Shown in pieces: positions 31,991 to 43,927 of a stretch of 64,000 nucleotides of DNA. Position numbers and translations under genes: made by a program. Origin of the DNA: Ischnura elegans (lineage: Eukaryota; Arthropoda; Insecta; Odonata; Coenagrionidae); contig NC_060259.1 of assembly GCF_921293095.1 (NCBI RefSeq), forward strand, positions 26,605,812 through 26,669,811. The letters run 5' to 3'. Each line of letters starts with the position of its first letter. The first letter of the stretch is position 1. The notes beneath the pieces are model-generated. The model searched no databases. It had not been told where the DNA came from and saw only the letters and a list, made by a program, of their open reading frames with translations.

Positions 31991-32459
31991 CTGGAATAAA
32001 GCGAATTTCATTTAAAGGGCGTTGTAACAAAGAGTTTCACTGCTCCATCGGGAAGAAGCGTGGATGTATCTCTCGTAAAAGAACCTGGCATAGTCCTGCG
32101 CGAGAGTGAGGGTAGTTTGCGGTGAAATGGATGAATGTAAAGAAAGGAGGGGAAGAAAGCGAGGCAGAGAGAGAGAGGGAATGGCAAGGGCACGAATATT
32201 ACAATAGAGCTGGCGTCTTCAAACTTTTGTTACGTAAATTCCTGCCAAGCTCATAAAAAATTAAGAGGAAAACACATTACCTCAGCTCTGTAAAACTATC
32301 TGCGGCATGTGCATAATAGAAACCAACCAAGGGACTTCGAGGTGAACATCATCCTTCCTATTCCATAATCGGAGACGTGAATATGTTTTGGACAATTAGC
32401 CGACCTACTCATGCGTTTTAGATATTTACAAGAATCATCAACTGGTGAATAGAATGGAA
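31991..32459. other. Upstream intron or intergenic sequence
   Basis: No gene recognised; a purine-rich stretch GGCAGAGAGAGAGAGGG occurs near 32160. Confidence 0.35.
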
Positions 32460-32960
32460 ATCAGAGGGGTTCCTTCATGAAGACCGATTTGGATTTAGGG
32501 AGAACAAGGGCAAGAGGGAGGCAATTTTGGCTCTTAGGGTGCTCGTAGAAAAGAAAATGGATAAGAACAAACCCGTATTAATCGCATTTGTGGACTTCAA
32601 AAAAAGGCTTTTACTGACGCGGATTGGAACGGTGGTAATCCTGACAGAAATTTGGTTTTTTTATAGTGACCGGAAATTGATCTATTTACAGCGGGTACTT
32701 TAAACTCAGATATAAGGAAATAATTTATCAGAACTTGCATTTGGAGAATGCTTCTCTGCGGAAGGGAGGCATGGACAATGACAGCAGCGGATAAATCAAG
32801 GTTAGAGAATTTTTAAATGTGGTGCTACAAAGGAATAATGAGGATCAAATATAGTCGAGTAAATAATGAGAAAGTTCTGAGAAGAGAGTGAGAAATATAA
32901 GTCTTCTAAAAACCTTAAGAAGAAGACGGGACAACTAAGCTGGCCTTTTCTTCGAAGCAT
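32460..32960 (+). pseudogene. RTE-like LINE reverse transcriptase fragments, rearranged
   Basis: The first part reads DRFGFRENKGKREAILALRV then VEKKMDKNKPVLIAFVDFKK, matching the EDQFGFRK to FVDFEKAF region of the LINE at 3.7-7.1 kb. After a gap the C-terminal region resumes with AWTMTAADKSR and MWCYKGIMRIK. The middle of the RT domain is deleted and many stops are present. Confidence 0.65.
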
Positions 32961-33071
32961 CAAATAAAATGTTTAATAATTTTTATGATGAGTAGTAGAG
33001 AAGAGAAGCCTCATGGAAACCTTGATAAGAAGTCAGAACAGCCTAATCGGCCATATCTTGATGCTTGATGG

Positions 33072-33850
33072 CAGGGCCAGCCCTAGCAGGTGCGGGGCTA
33101 GGGGCGAACCTTCAGTGCGGGGCCCTTCACTTAAAATATTAAACTCCATACCCCATCTACAAACTCGAGCATTTTGAATCCCTACCACTCCCTGGCTAAG
33201 TATGTGTTCCCCTCCCAAATTCAGACTTCGTAATTACGCCGTTATGATACCATCACGCAGTTGAGTTCAAAATAGTATAATACAAATAAAATTTATAATT
33301 ATATTTATTCATTTTTTGATTGAAGCTTTCGCGGCTCATGATGATTAAATATAACTAACATTCGGGTGTAAAAAGGCAGCAAAAACCGATCCCAACATTA
33401 TTCCCTTGAAAAAGTGACCAGCAGTCGGTCGCGAAACGTCGGGGCAATCTCCACTACGACACGCGGCGTACACCCGAATGTGAGTTATTTTTAATTATAT
33501 TTGTTCATAAAATTATAACGTAAAATAAACACAAAAAGCGCGATTTTTCAATAGGTACGTATTTTTATAAGTTGGATTATGAAAGTTAATTAGTTGTGAG
33601 CCTAAAGCAATTACCGTAAAATGAAAAAAGATAGTTTTAATTTCACATGCAGGTCAAAATGGTAATAAATTAATAAAAATAAACTTACCATTGCATTGAA
33701 GTTTAATCACTCTTATGTAGTGGGTTATTATAAAAACATGAAATAATGTAATAATTTTAGCACAGATTGAAAATTATTTTTTTTTCACGAACGCGGGGCC
33801 CCCCAAAGCGCGGGGCCCAGGGCGGTCGCCCCGCCCTAAGGCCGGCCCTG
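33072..33850 (+). mobile_element. hAT-like MITE, 779 bp, with perfect 8-bp target duplication
   Basis: TIRs are CAGGGCCAGCCCTAG and, at the right end, CTAAGGCCGGCCCTG (reverse complement CAGGGCCGGCCTTAG). The duplication CTTGATGG is present at 33064-33071 and 33851-33858. An 8-bp duplication with CAG..CTG ends is the hAT pattern. It has no coding capacity. Confidence 0.85.
33347..33490. repeat. Small TIR element nested in the hAT-like MITE
   Basis: ACATTCGGGTGTA at the left and TACACCCGAATGT at the right form a 13-bp inverted pair. Between them is the motif GGTCGCGAAACGTCGGGG, which resembles the motif near 8.77 kb. Confidence 0.6.
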
Positions 33851-34060
33851 CTTGATGGCTTCTTGAAGACAATACTCGAGGAGCAAGTAGACGTCAAGAA
33901 TGCAAGCGGAAGGACTCGAATAAAATACATGGAACGGGTAAAGAAGAATGTGAAAGATAACAAATGCGTAGGCGTGAAAAGATTAGTTTACAGGAGAATT
34001 GAGTGAAGAGCTGCTTCATACAAATCTTAGGATTGTTGAGCTGTGATAGTGATGATGATT

Positions 34061-34290
34061 AGAATACTGATTAGAACTTAATCGGCCACATGATGATGAA
34101 CGATGGAATAACGAATATTATCGTTGAAGGACAGGTGGAAGGAAATAGCGGTGGAGTTGGGAGGGTGATGAAGGGTGTAAAGCTGAGGAAATGTATTAGA
34201 AGATTAGCCGACAGGAGAATTGATTGGAGGGCTGCGTCAAAAAATCTCATGGCCGTTTTACACGAGGCACGTAATTCCACAATCTGACGT
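34061..34290 (+). pseudogene. RTE-like LINE C-terminal fragment
   Basis: It reads LIGHMMMNDGITNIIVEGQV followed by RRLADRRIDWRAAS, the same tail as the LINE at 3.7 kb. The tail microsatellite is replaced by unrelated sequence beginning ATGGCCGTTTTACACGAGGC. Confidence 0.6.
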
Positions 34291-36985
34291 GTGAATGAAG
34301 GCGCAGTGAAAATTGCGTCGCGTAAAGCGGTGAATTGCTATAACGCAAGAGAGAATGCCTGGACGTGAGATGACAAAAAAAAGCCCTGTTCTAATTTCGT
34401 TGCTGCATTCGCGCAATTGCACGCCATTACGAGAAGTAAATGCAGTTCTGACTTGGGAAATTATTTTCCCCGTGCCTTTAGGAAAGATGATTGCTTACGA
34501 TGTTGAAGTTAAACTCACCTGGGTTACCCATACATAGCACACAGCACGATGCCACACAGCACAAGAGAATTAATTTCAGGTTCAATTTTATGGCCGCCAT
34601 TGCCGGTCAATTGGTTGGAAACTCAAATCTTTGCCACAAGTTGAGTGCCGAGGCCTATGAAGGTTTCTCTTATATAGTATTAAGCGTGAACGGAAATGGT
34701 GACGCTCTCAAGTTTCAGCCAATTGCAGTGAGGGTTACATCCCCGGCGATTTAGAGAATTATTTTATCCTGATCACATCTCGGTATGCACGTGATTAAAT
34801 TACTTTTCCTGTACCGCATCATGCAAGCTTAGTTTTCATCAACAAGAATAATAATACGAATGAAACCGGATGTTGACAAATCAGTCGGTCTAAGTACGTA
34901 AGAGTCAACATAACAGATCCGCTTGTTTATTACAATCTACCAATCGCTTTCGGCATTGCCACGAGTAAAACACAGACCACATTCGTGTGTGGTAGTTATA
35001 ATAAATCCTCGGAAATGAGCTCGGAAAAACGGAAATGATGCCGTTGAAAATCATACTTATTTAACCACTGCTGTGGCTCGCGGAGGGAAATTGTATCACT
35101 AACAATTAGTGTATACCGCGTGAAATCAGCAGGATGCTGGTGAATTTCATACTCGTTGAATCAAAATAATCTGAGTCACGGATTTTTCCGTTCAGCTGTA
35201 TTAGTTAAAATTCTTCAGATCATATTTCAAATCTATTATCTCATATCTTCTGGTTCTATTCGCAAGGCAGTTGTATACAGCTGAATCAAAAACAGATTGT
35301 GTATGTAACCATATCTTTAATGTAAAATTTTGCGGAACATTTTGTGACACACTAAGAATTTATTTGGAAAATCTAGCTTAAGCCATCCTCAAAAAAAAAA
35401 CTTCAAATATTGACTAGACAATGTTTCAGGCAATTTACACTTTATAATGGAGAATAAAACGTTTAATGCATAATAGAGGTAAACAAAGGCCATACCATTT
35501 ATGAAATTAAGTGGGTAGTACCGAAGGAAATAAACCAGAAGTTGCAAGAAAACAAAGGATAAAATTAAGCACGGCTGGTTGCATGAGGATACATAACGAC
35601 ATGCACCTTTCTGGGGTGAGATGCCATGGAATAACACCACTCACAAAATAATATAATACAAAGTTATCTTTCAGGCGCTACTATATTGTTTAGTTTCCAT
35701 CTCTCAAAAGTCGGTCCAGCGCTAGCAACTGCATTAATAGGTTGGTTCTCATTTTTCAATTCTTTCGGGAAATCCCTTCAATTTACGCCAATTGGTGCAA
35801 AAACATATCCTCCAAGTGCGAATAATCGAAGCCACCAAGTCCGTCGCTGCATTCGGCGTTAATCCTATTCTTTCGACGAAATGTATTAGTATGCGACATT
35901 TTCTTAACAGTTTTAATTTACTAACATGATGAAATTAAACAATGAAAATTAATTATACTCAATAATTGGATATTTATTTTCCTATAATGCAGACAACATT
36001 TTATCAGCACTTAACATTGGCAGTGCTTTATACGCTGAGCTAAAAAAATTAGGTATTACCTATAACCGCTACGTCTTCAACGGGCCAGTTTAACTGACTC
36101 TATTACTAAGGCCTCCTAGTGGCATTCGTCTATCATCTCTAAATGCGTCGTTATATTTCTCGATTTCAGAGGGAAGACCACAAGGCAAAGCTTATGTCCC
36201 CAGTTAAGAGAGTTTCACTCTGAGAAATAGTCTCGAGCGCGTCCAGTATAGTACTACGGCAATGAACTCGTGTGGCAACGCGTGTCTAAGGAAGAAATTA
36301 AAATCAGAATTTTATCTAAAAGAGGATTCCATTAGCTACCTTAAAAGTTAGTGTCTTGATTACATACGCACCACACGAGTTACTAATACTGACGCTAACT
36401 CATCACTCTACCAGAAAATTATCATCATAGGCACTCTTAGACGATATTCTGATTGCTACATTCTTTATTGCTGACATATTTGAGATGATTGGTATTTTAC
36501 GGAACGAACAGAATTTTTCCCTCCATTTTACCTAGTCTACTGCAACATAATTTTATTCAAACTATAATTAAAATTGATTTGAAATCAAATGTTTTTTCCT
36601 CTGAAAATATCCTGCAGTTATTTTTCCCACGTCTTCATTTTTATCAATATTTTGAAGATCACCATAGTTACCAAAATTATACGTTCGGTAAATAAATAAA
36701 ATTCATCTAAAGCATTGACTGCATGGCTTTTTAGTCCATAACTTATCATTATAAGGCACATTTAGCATTGCTATTATTTTCGCCAGTTTCAATAAGGTCT
36801 TCGCGTCTTTTACCCTCTTATGTTATTTTCCTGCGAAACTGTATCTCCTACTTCCGAATTCTCTCTTCTCTTTCTTTACTGAAGGCGTCGGTATTTCACA
36901 CCTCACCCTTTTTAAGTACGTGACTTTGTACGAATAAGTCTTTTTGCTTTTTAGGTATTTTTATAGTGACCTTCTAAATCTTGAA
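34291..36985. other. Non-coding stretch
   Basis: No gene, RNA or bounded repeat is recognised. Short open frames have AT-rich, unstructured translations. Confidence 0.35.
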
Positions 36986-36989
36986 GTAC

Positions 36990-37195
36990 ACAATTTGGTG
37001 TGGAGGCCAAGTGGTATCAGCTTTGGTCCACTGATAAGAGGGTGCCGGTTTGAACCCCGTGAGAAGCCTTCAAACGCCCCCCAAAAGAAAATCTTTATAT
37101 TCTGAGGTGGACTAAGGAAAGACACTGACCTTTCGTCCGAAATGTGTGTCACGTGGAAGCCTGTAGCTTCGTCTGGGGTGAGCTGTAATTTCACT
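36990..37195 (+). repeat. SINE-C copy (third tRNA-headed SINE family)
   Basis: Head TGTGGAGGCCAAGTGGTATC (A-box region), B-box GGTTTGAACCCCGT, then a unique body with GACCTTTCGTCCGAAATGTG. It is unlike SINE-A and SINE-B. Only one copy is in the window. Confidence 0.5.
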
Positions 37196-37933
37196 TGTTT
37201 ATACTAACGCTCGGATCACTAAGATTGAGTGATCATCAAGTAGCTCCAATATTTTCTCTACCATCTCACCAGATATTAATTTGTTGATCACGCACAAAAT
37301 ATTTTCTTAACTGCCGGTAGAAAAGGCTTCTTTCTCTCTTACTTGCACCTTCACCATTCTCAACAATTATCAAAAATATTATGCACAATTTCGTCAGAAT
37401 CGCGATCATTGAAAGCGAGTAACTCCGTAAAGGTAGGTGTGCCGCCTCAAAAACAAATGCGGCACAATATACCACACGGGGGAGATTCACCCTCGACTCT
37501 TGCGATCGTATTTGTATGGAAGACGTTCTGATATCATCAGTCTATGTTACTCCTTTTTTGGAAGAAGTCTCCATTAAGACTTCTCAATGGTTTTTGGGTC
37601 GGTAACGGTCTTTTTTTACACCTACATACTACCTCGCAAGCCGCCTAAAAAGGCGTGTGGCAGGGGATGTTAGGACACCAGCCGTTTACACATAAAAAGG
37701 AAATGCTCAAACAAGATTACGACCAGCATTTATTAAAGTCCTCTTAAACGAATTCTCTTATCTATCCGTTCGGCTAAATATCTCTCTTAATGTATCGCCT
37801 CTGTCGGACCTCGAAATATAGTGGGGCACTAATATGATGTTCTCCGTGTCGCTCTAAAAAATATCTATTTCAAATTGCTGGAGCAATCTAAGCCTAGCGC
37901 GCAGCCTCCGAGTCTCTAGCGGCTGTCAGCCTA
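37196..37933. other. Non-coding stretch
   Basis: No supported gene. The segment at about 37625-37680 (CTCGCAAGCCGCCTAAAAAG then GGCAGGGGATGTTAGGACAC) resembles the 3' tail wording of other repeats here, but no boundary was fixed. Confidence 0.3.
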
Positions 37934-38600
37934 ATAGGGTAGTTTCCTTCATCAAAGAAAACGAAAGGCATTGATTGCGATTCGTTACCCACCATTACTG
38001 TATTCATAATACACAAATTATTTGGTTTTTGAAATACCGGTTTTGACGAATGGCAAGGGTCAAATTTTATCCTCATTTGAAAAAGGACAGATTGGCGCCC
38101 ATGCGATTCCACTCCACGTGACGTCACAGGGACCTAGTTTCTACACGAGAGGATAGGAGTTATACATCGTCTGAGGTTACCAATGCATGCATGAGGCACA
38201 GAGCTCAGGGAAACATGTCTTAATAATCACCTATTAAAACTGGCTTAGGTCGGAAAGTTTTCTTCGTTTGATAAGGTATTAATAAACCTTTTTTAAGCCA
38301 AGCGCTACCAGCCAGCAAGGTACTCCGCTACCCGCTAGCATCCTGCGTCCTATTAGCGCTCAGAGCCTCGATCAAGGTCACCTCACAAGGCGGGAGGGGG
38401 AACCAGAAATGCGTCGCACGGACTTTTTCCCATCATTCCTACTTACGCGTCGCGTTTTCGCGCGCTTGAAATTTTTCACTTTTCATTTAATCGCGAAAAA
38501 TAGATATCGCCATTTAAAAATCTAAAAGCGTGAAATACGTACTCCAGGAGTAAGAATCTTTCGATTTAGGCAATAAAAAAATAATAGGAAACCACCCTAT
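37934..38600 (-). mobile_element. TIR element family M1, copy 2
   Basis: It is the reverse complement of the 23.3-kb copy, with ATAGGGTAGTTTCCTTC at one end and GGAAACCACCCTAT at the other. It is the longest copy (about 667 bp) and has an extra GCTACCAGCCAGCAAGG-type segment in the middle. Confidence 0.8.
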
Positions 38601-39160
38601 TCGCCTAACATGTGGATAACGCTGTCTGTGCGCCCGTAGTAGTTTTTGACGAATCGCGAAGCTTTCGTTTGCATTGTTTTATTAGATTTTATTTTCTTTT
38701 GTATTTTAGAGGGGGAGGTGGGTGGCGCAGCGATTCATCACAGTACAATCTCTGTAATCCAGCTCTGCGGTAATCCGACAAGTCCAGTAATACGGCGTGC
38801 AAGGGTGGCGACCTCCCTTGGCTAATATAATTTCGTCATTTTTTAAATTTAAAAAAATCTATACGTAGTAAGTATTTGCTTTATTATCATGCATTTAGGT
38901 GTTCGGTGAAGATTTATCGGGTCTCACACCGGGTAAGGTCCTCCATGTCTCCTTCCAATGTTTCGATAAGCAATCGACTCTCGTCTTCAGGGATTCAGGA
39001 ATCCAATGCCATTCCACTACGCTACGCTGACATTTCGCGGATTTTGATGGTAGCTCAAGTTCCCAGCTGATTTACCTGTGTACTGAGAAGTTCTGGACTT
39101 TTGATGGTTCCAAGCGTTTTATTTTCGCGGTGTCTTCATGGCGTTGTGTCGTAGACTAGA
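38601..39160. other. Non-coding stretch
   Basis: No gene recognised. Confidence 0.35.
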
Positions 39161-39545
39161 CTAAGTGTGGGTGGGAATGTGGGAGGGGATAAGGGCAGTT
39201 TTGGGGACTTTGTGCTTGGCGTATGGTGATGGGGTATAATACCAAAGAGTTGTTAGGAGTTCGTTTTGCGTAGCAGCGAAGGATTTCTCGAACCGGGGAA
39301 GGTATGATTTCGAAACAGAAAGGAGAGGGGTTGGTTTAAGGGCTGTCCTGATAGTTTTGTTCCACATGAACCAAGGTGCTCCGACAATTCTTTTGGCGAT
39401 GACGTTTCCTGCTGATTGGATGCGTTTGAGATGCGTCGCAGCTGCGTGGAGCCAGGCGGGGGAAGCATATGACAGAAGAGGCTTGATGCAGCTGTTATAC
39501 AGGAGAAGTTTGGTTTTGAGGCTCAGTGGCGAAGTAGATTTCAAT
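39161..39545 (-). pseudogene. Jockey-type LINE C-terminal fragment
   Basis: It reads SPLSLKTKLLLYNSCIKPLL, SYASPAWLHAAATHLKRIQS and VGAPWFMWNKTIRTAL. These are the LYK.YI.P.M.YA.PAW and VGAPWFVRN signatures of the Jockey-clade post-RT region. The frame is open for 127 codons but has lost the RT core. Confidence 0.75.
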
Positions 39546-39639
39546 AAAGGTCGAAGTGCTCCAATGCCATTCCGTCCATGTCTCGGGGAATATATACAAA
39601 TATCCGTGGTGGAGAGCGGATGCCCTCTCGGCGGCTCCT

Positions 39640-39779
39640 AATTGGCTGCCTCGGATTTTCACGAGGTGGTCCCATATATAGCTAATGCTGTGGCCGTAAC
39701 CTCTGTTGATCGTGCTGCCGTGCTGTCGAATCTGAATGGATTCTTTCACTAAGCGATCCCAGCATCCATGGATCGACAC
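39640..39779 (-). pseudogene. Possible Penelope-like element C-terminal scrap
   Basis: It reads CWDRLVKESIQIRQHGSTIN followed by RGYGHSISYIWDHLV. This resembles the segment after the GIY-YIG nuclease in Penelope-like elements (R..REAIEI..H...FNR..G..LS..W). Only about 45 residues remain, so the assignment is tentative. Confidence 0.4.
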
Positions 39780-39984
39780 AGGAGATTCGTTTCTTCCCAG
39801 TGAATCATTTGCTTTTCAAGGATGCTGTGCTCGGACAATGCTAATTTTTCAGGCTGTCCTACTCGTAGGTGCTCGTCAGTTCATAATTTGGTTACGTGAC
39901 CCTCTGAATTGGGAAAAGAAAATAAGTTTTCTGAGAAAATGAGATCGAGCGAGCGCGCGGCGAATGAAATTTTGTTGTTACATC

Positions 39985-40898
39985 CAGGGCCGGTTCTGGA
40001 CATTTTTCTAGTGTAAGTGGGCAACATTCCGGCGCCCCCCCCCTGAAAAATAACCTCAGAGATAGTAGGGATTCTCTCTGGATACATTTTAAAATAAATA
40101 GAAATGCTTAAGGAATAAGGGTCGAGACTTAAAAATCAGCATAAACGTAATACTTCCTTGTTTTTATACCGATATTGAATGGGATATTTTTAGAGCTTAA
40201 AAACCAATCATGCATAAAATATCGGAGTACTGATACGAATGAGTCAGTAGGTGACCGAGCGACGGACGGCAGGACGAGTCCATTTGAGATTAACAATAAC
40301 CCGAGCAGTGGCAGGCCATTTTGCCCGGGGCGCAGCAAGTTGGGGGCGCACCGTATTCGCCGACTAATTTTTTTTTTTTTAATTTTGACTAGCAACGTTA
40401 TCCGCTGTATGGCACTCTCAGCTCTCTTCAACACAATGAAAGAGCTTCGAGTATCCTTCACGTCGCAAAACCCAGGCACATATAACATCGGCTCGTGTCT
40501 TACGCGGTCGGCAAAAGTTTTTTTTCCGAAATTTTTAAATATCCTTGTTTGTTTTACTTTAATAATCAATAAAATATCTTTATTATGAAAAAATGTTTTC
40601 AACTATTTTTTTCAAATCTCCCGATTGCATATATATCAATGTTATTGCGGGGTGGGGGGGCAATCCCAGTTTGCCCCGGGCGCCAGATCAGCTAGCGACG
40701 GGCCTGAGTAGTGGGAGTATGGGTATCCACTTTACGATATGTCCTTACCTCTACAATAATATTGCGAATTTAATCAACCTTCAACCTTTAATCTCCTTGC
40801 TTGATTAGTACTGGACATTAGACTGAGCTCTTAGGCGCCCCCTTTTGCTTGGCGCCCTACACGGCCGCGTATTTTGCTTGCCGCTTAAACCGGCCCTG
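39985..40898. mobile_element. hAT-like composite element with CAGGGCCGG ends
   Basis: Ends CAGGGCCGGTT and AACCGGCCCTG form an inverted pair, as in the 33-kb MITE. The interior carries further G/C-run element ends (for example GCAGTGGCAGGCCATTTTG near 40309 and CCAGATCAGCTAGCGACGGG near 40684), suggesting nested copies. The flanks lack the expected 8-bp duplication and instead show a 28-bp direct repeat. Open frames inside on both strands look non-genic. Confidence 0.55.
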
Positions 40899-40906
40899 AC
40901 GGTGAA

Positions 40907-41150
40907 CAGTGGAGTAGCCAGGAATTTCGTTCGGGGGGTCCAAAACCAGGGGGGGAAATTTTTGAAAAACAGGGTAGTAAGTAATGGGTTTTAAACTAAT
41001 TTTAACACTTTTCATAATCGAAAAAACTTAATTTGTTATAGAAATATTTTTTAAATTCATGATTTTTCAATAATTTGTTTTATTTTATGAAGGAAAATGA
41101 TTGTGTTTTTGGGTCCGAACCCCCCGCCCCTCCCCCTGGCTACGCCACTG
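40907..41150 (+). mobile_element. hAT-like MITE, 244 bp
   Basis: Ends CAGTGGAGTAGCCAGGAATT and CCTGGCTACGCCACTG. The flanks ACGGTGAA (40899-40906) and GCGGTGAA (41151-41158) match at 7 of 8 positions, consistent with a hAT target duplication. No coding capacity. Confidence 0.8.
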
Positions 41151-41441
41151 GCGGTGAATGAAATTTTGTCGTTACATCCTGCAGCATAGTCGACATTTGC
41201 GAATTCAACTCGGTGTTCGTCTGATCGCTGCATGAGTCAACCTGTCGTTAGGCGCGATAAAACCAAGTAACACGATTCTGCAGGGTGCGGCATCATAACT
41301 TCCTTGTTTCGAAACCAATTGTATTATCAGAATTTTTTTATAACGTAGGAACATATCTAGAGTTCTTTTTTACACAGTTTCGAAGATCAAATCAGGTAGG
41401 TGACAAATTGATTGTTGACGAGTTGACTTTGTGGAAGTCCA

Positions 41442-41721
41442 TGGATAGTGATAATTGAAAGAGCAGTTGTATTTTTCCACACTTTTTAATTCTTCCTCGA
41501 CCGGTGTCAATGCTTACCCATCATTATCAAGAGCTGTCTTAGGACATTACGCATCATTGTCAAGAGCTGGAAAAAGTCTTACGTCTGAAATAAAGTCTGA
41601 AAGAAAAATCTGAAATAAAAAAGTCTTAGGCATCATTATCAAGAGCTGTCTCATAAGACAGGCCGAGGAAGAATTAAAAAGTGTGGAAATATACTATTGC
41701 TGTTTCAACTATCACTATCCA
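41442..41721. repeat. Fold-back element
   Basis: Arms TGGATAGTGATAATTGAAA.. to TTTTTAATTCTTCCTCG (41442-41499) and their inverted counterpart (41664-41721) flank an irregular core with three copies of CATCATT(A/G)TCAAGAGCTG. A 12-base direct repeat CAGGTAGGTGAC occurs at 41393-41404 and 41720-41731. Confidence 0.7.
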
Positions 41722-42027
41722 GGTAGGTGACGTCCCCCACTCCCCATACACTAAGTAAACTGATTTCTGGTGTTTATCATGACTCTTGCAAACAAAGCAG
41801 CGGTTATGTTGGCTATTTCTTCCTGGATCTTGGTCTTCAAAGCTTGTAGGGTCCTTGGGCGGGTTCAAATAAATACGGTATTTCGAGGAACTTCAAAGAA
41901 AAAAATCACAACAGGATAAATCAGTGACTTCCAAATAGGCCCTCAAAAATCGCCCTCTCGAAAAATACGCCTCGAAGGCAAACGCAGGTTCCTTTCTGAT
42001 TAAACGCGCGATGGCAACTCGCTAGGT

Positions 42028-42612
42028 GATTGGGGGCCCTCGGCTGAGGCTCATGATGGGGCCCTCCCTACTTGGCGATTCGGGGGTCCTTCCCTAGAAA
42101 ATATAAGGAAATTTAAGCTCGGAAACGGATTTTGACGCTTTTCTGGCTCTTTAAAACCAGTTTAAAAGTCAATGAAAAATAGTAATTTCGTAAGAAAAAG
42201 TACTATGAAAAGTGTAAATTTCACAGCTTATAAAATTTAAGAATGCAATATGGTTCTCTTATCTATTTAGTGAATTTGTTCCTTTAAACTGCTCTGAAAT
42301 AAAAAATGCTTCCACAATATCCTTTTCCAATGACTCTTTCAAAAAAGTATCAGGTTCTCTTTTATCTTCCGACGCCTTTATTTTATTCATTAATTTATAT
42401 AATCTCATTACATTTAGTACGCTGTAAATAAAATAGCATATTGATAAGTGGAATTTTATAATTGCAAAAAAAACTTTGGCTCAAGGGCTAAAGTAATCTG
42501 AATCTTTTTCAATGCACCTTTTACGTTAGCTTCAAGTTAGGTAGGAGCCTTGTGGGGGGCCCCTAAGCTCGGGGCCCTCGGCGATTGCCGACCAGCCGAC
42601 CTCGCCAGACCT
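42028..42612. repeat. GGGGCCCTC repeat family, copy 2
   Basis: It aligns with 14757-15345 from GATTGGGGGCCCTCGGCTGA to GGGGCCCTCGGCGATTGCCG. Shared interior blocks include CTATTTAGTGAATTTGTTCC and TCTTTTATCTTC. Non-coding. Confidence 0.65.
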
Positions 42613-43927
42613 GCAGAAGAACAGAAAGAATGCTTTTGATCATTCTTTCTATTCTTCTCCTTTCTTATGCAATTTCAATTAGTCTGTCAGTCCTTCTTTA
42701 GTTGAATAAGGGGGGTTTAGTTTTGGGTCTAGAACAATTTTAGCAGAGCTTTTACCTAGCGGTCCGTGAGCTTCCGTTAACGTAAACTACTTGATCCAAA
42801 AATTGTGAAGCTTGTCTGGATCTATGTACCTGGTTCTGATAACTCATGGTTCTGGAACTATGAAAATATTTGCTATAATGGTACCTGTGGAATTATAGTA
42901 TTTCATGCATTTTGTTACGTGTGTGCAAAAGGCCTTCATGGTCACAATGCGGAAAATATCATAGTACATATTCAAATGATATGTAGGTAAATATTGTTTT
43001 GCTAAAAAGATTATTTTAAAATTTCTCTTTCTTCTTACAGTGAAATACTGTGAGCAATAAACTGGACAAGTGACTATCTAATAATGATGAATTTCCAATT
43101 TATGCTAAAGAATATAAAATAGAAAATAAAAGGCTGAAGATGAGAGCGAAATATATGCACAAATTATCACCCCAGATGATAGGATATATCATTCTGTCTA
43201 ACTAGTTTTTTCTCTATTTCCATTGTCATCTTTCCTTTTTTTAGAGGCTGCATCCTCAATATCGAGCTCCGTCCGCCGCGTCATCTGACCGCAGAGTTAG
43301 ATAGATGACACAACCCCTGACTTATTGAAATGGCGTTCATAGCAAAACAAGATAAAATTTAATTTTGTCAGTTACTATGCCTCAAAATATGTTCGTAAGT
43401 TGCTGTGTTGAATGAAAACATCATTTGCCTGACAATTATATTTGTAGACGTATGCATATTATTACCCAGACATAGTAAATTGGCACTCACTGCAATGTGG
43501 TAAAATTTAATTATCACGCCTTAAAATTGTATTTTTGAGGCGCTTAATCAACTAAAAACCACTGTCAACAGAAAATGTTTAAATTTACAAGCTTATATGA
43601 TGGTATTAAACAGAATTATGTTCACATCATATATTTTTTGAGGGGTCAGTTCGTGTCAAAATAAAATTTTTGTAAAAATGATGAGTAACATTTTTATTCA
43701 TAATTTTTCTTCACTTCCTTTAAAACTACCTCGTGTTACACTGTTTAATTCCTAATGAATCCACTGCTCTCATGGCAGCTGAGTTTGCTGCGTGAGCGAT
43801 TTTTATTTAAAGTGCTTCCCCTTTGATAACTTCGTTTTATCTTTTTGTTTCCCTGGCTTGCCCTAACTTTTTATTCCGAGGATGAAGAGAAAGGTGGAAA
43901 TTAAGACCATTCGACAGGGTTCATGTA
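42613..43927. other. Non-coding stretch
   Basis: No gene is supported. A short open frame at 42805-42990 ends near a donor-like GTAAAT but has no acceptor or recognisable homology. Confidence 0.3.

Larger units (their letters stand above)
33000..34060 (+). pseudogene. RTE-like LINE tail split by a hAT-like MITE
   Basis: Before the insertion the frame reads as HILMLDG. After the insertion (from 33851) it resumes as LDGFLKTILEEQVDVKNASG with RTRIKYMERVKKNVK, and ends in a GATGATGAT-type tail near 34053. The split falls within one recognisable protein motif, so the order of events is clear. Confidence 0.7.

Noticed and set aside
40129-40602. Long overlapping open frames on both strands (157 and 137 codons)
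   Set aside because: Both lie inside the CAGGGCCGG composite element, include poly-Lys/Phe runs from a T-tract and have no recognisable domain. The mirrored openness reflects composition, not coding.
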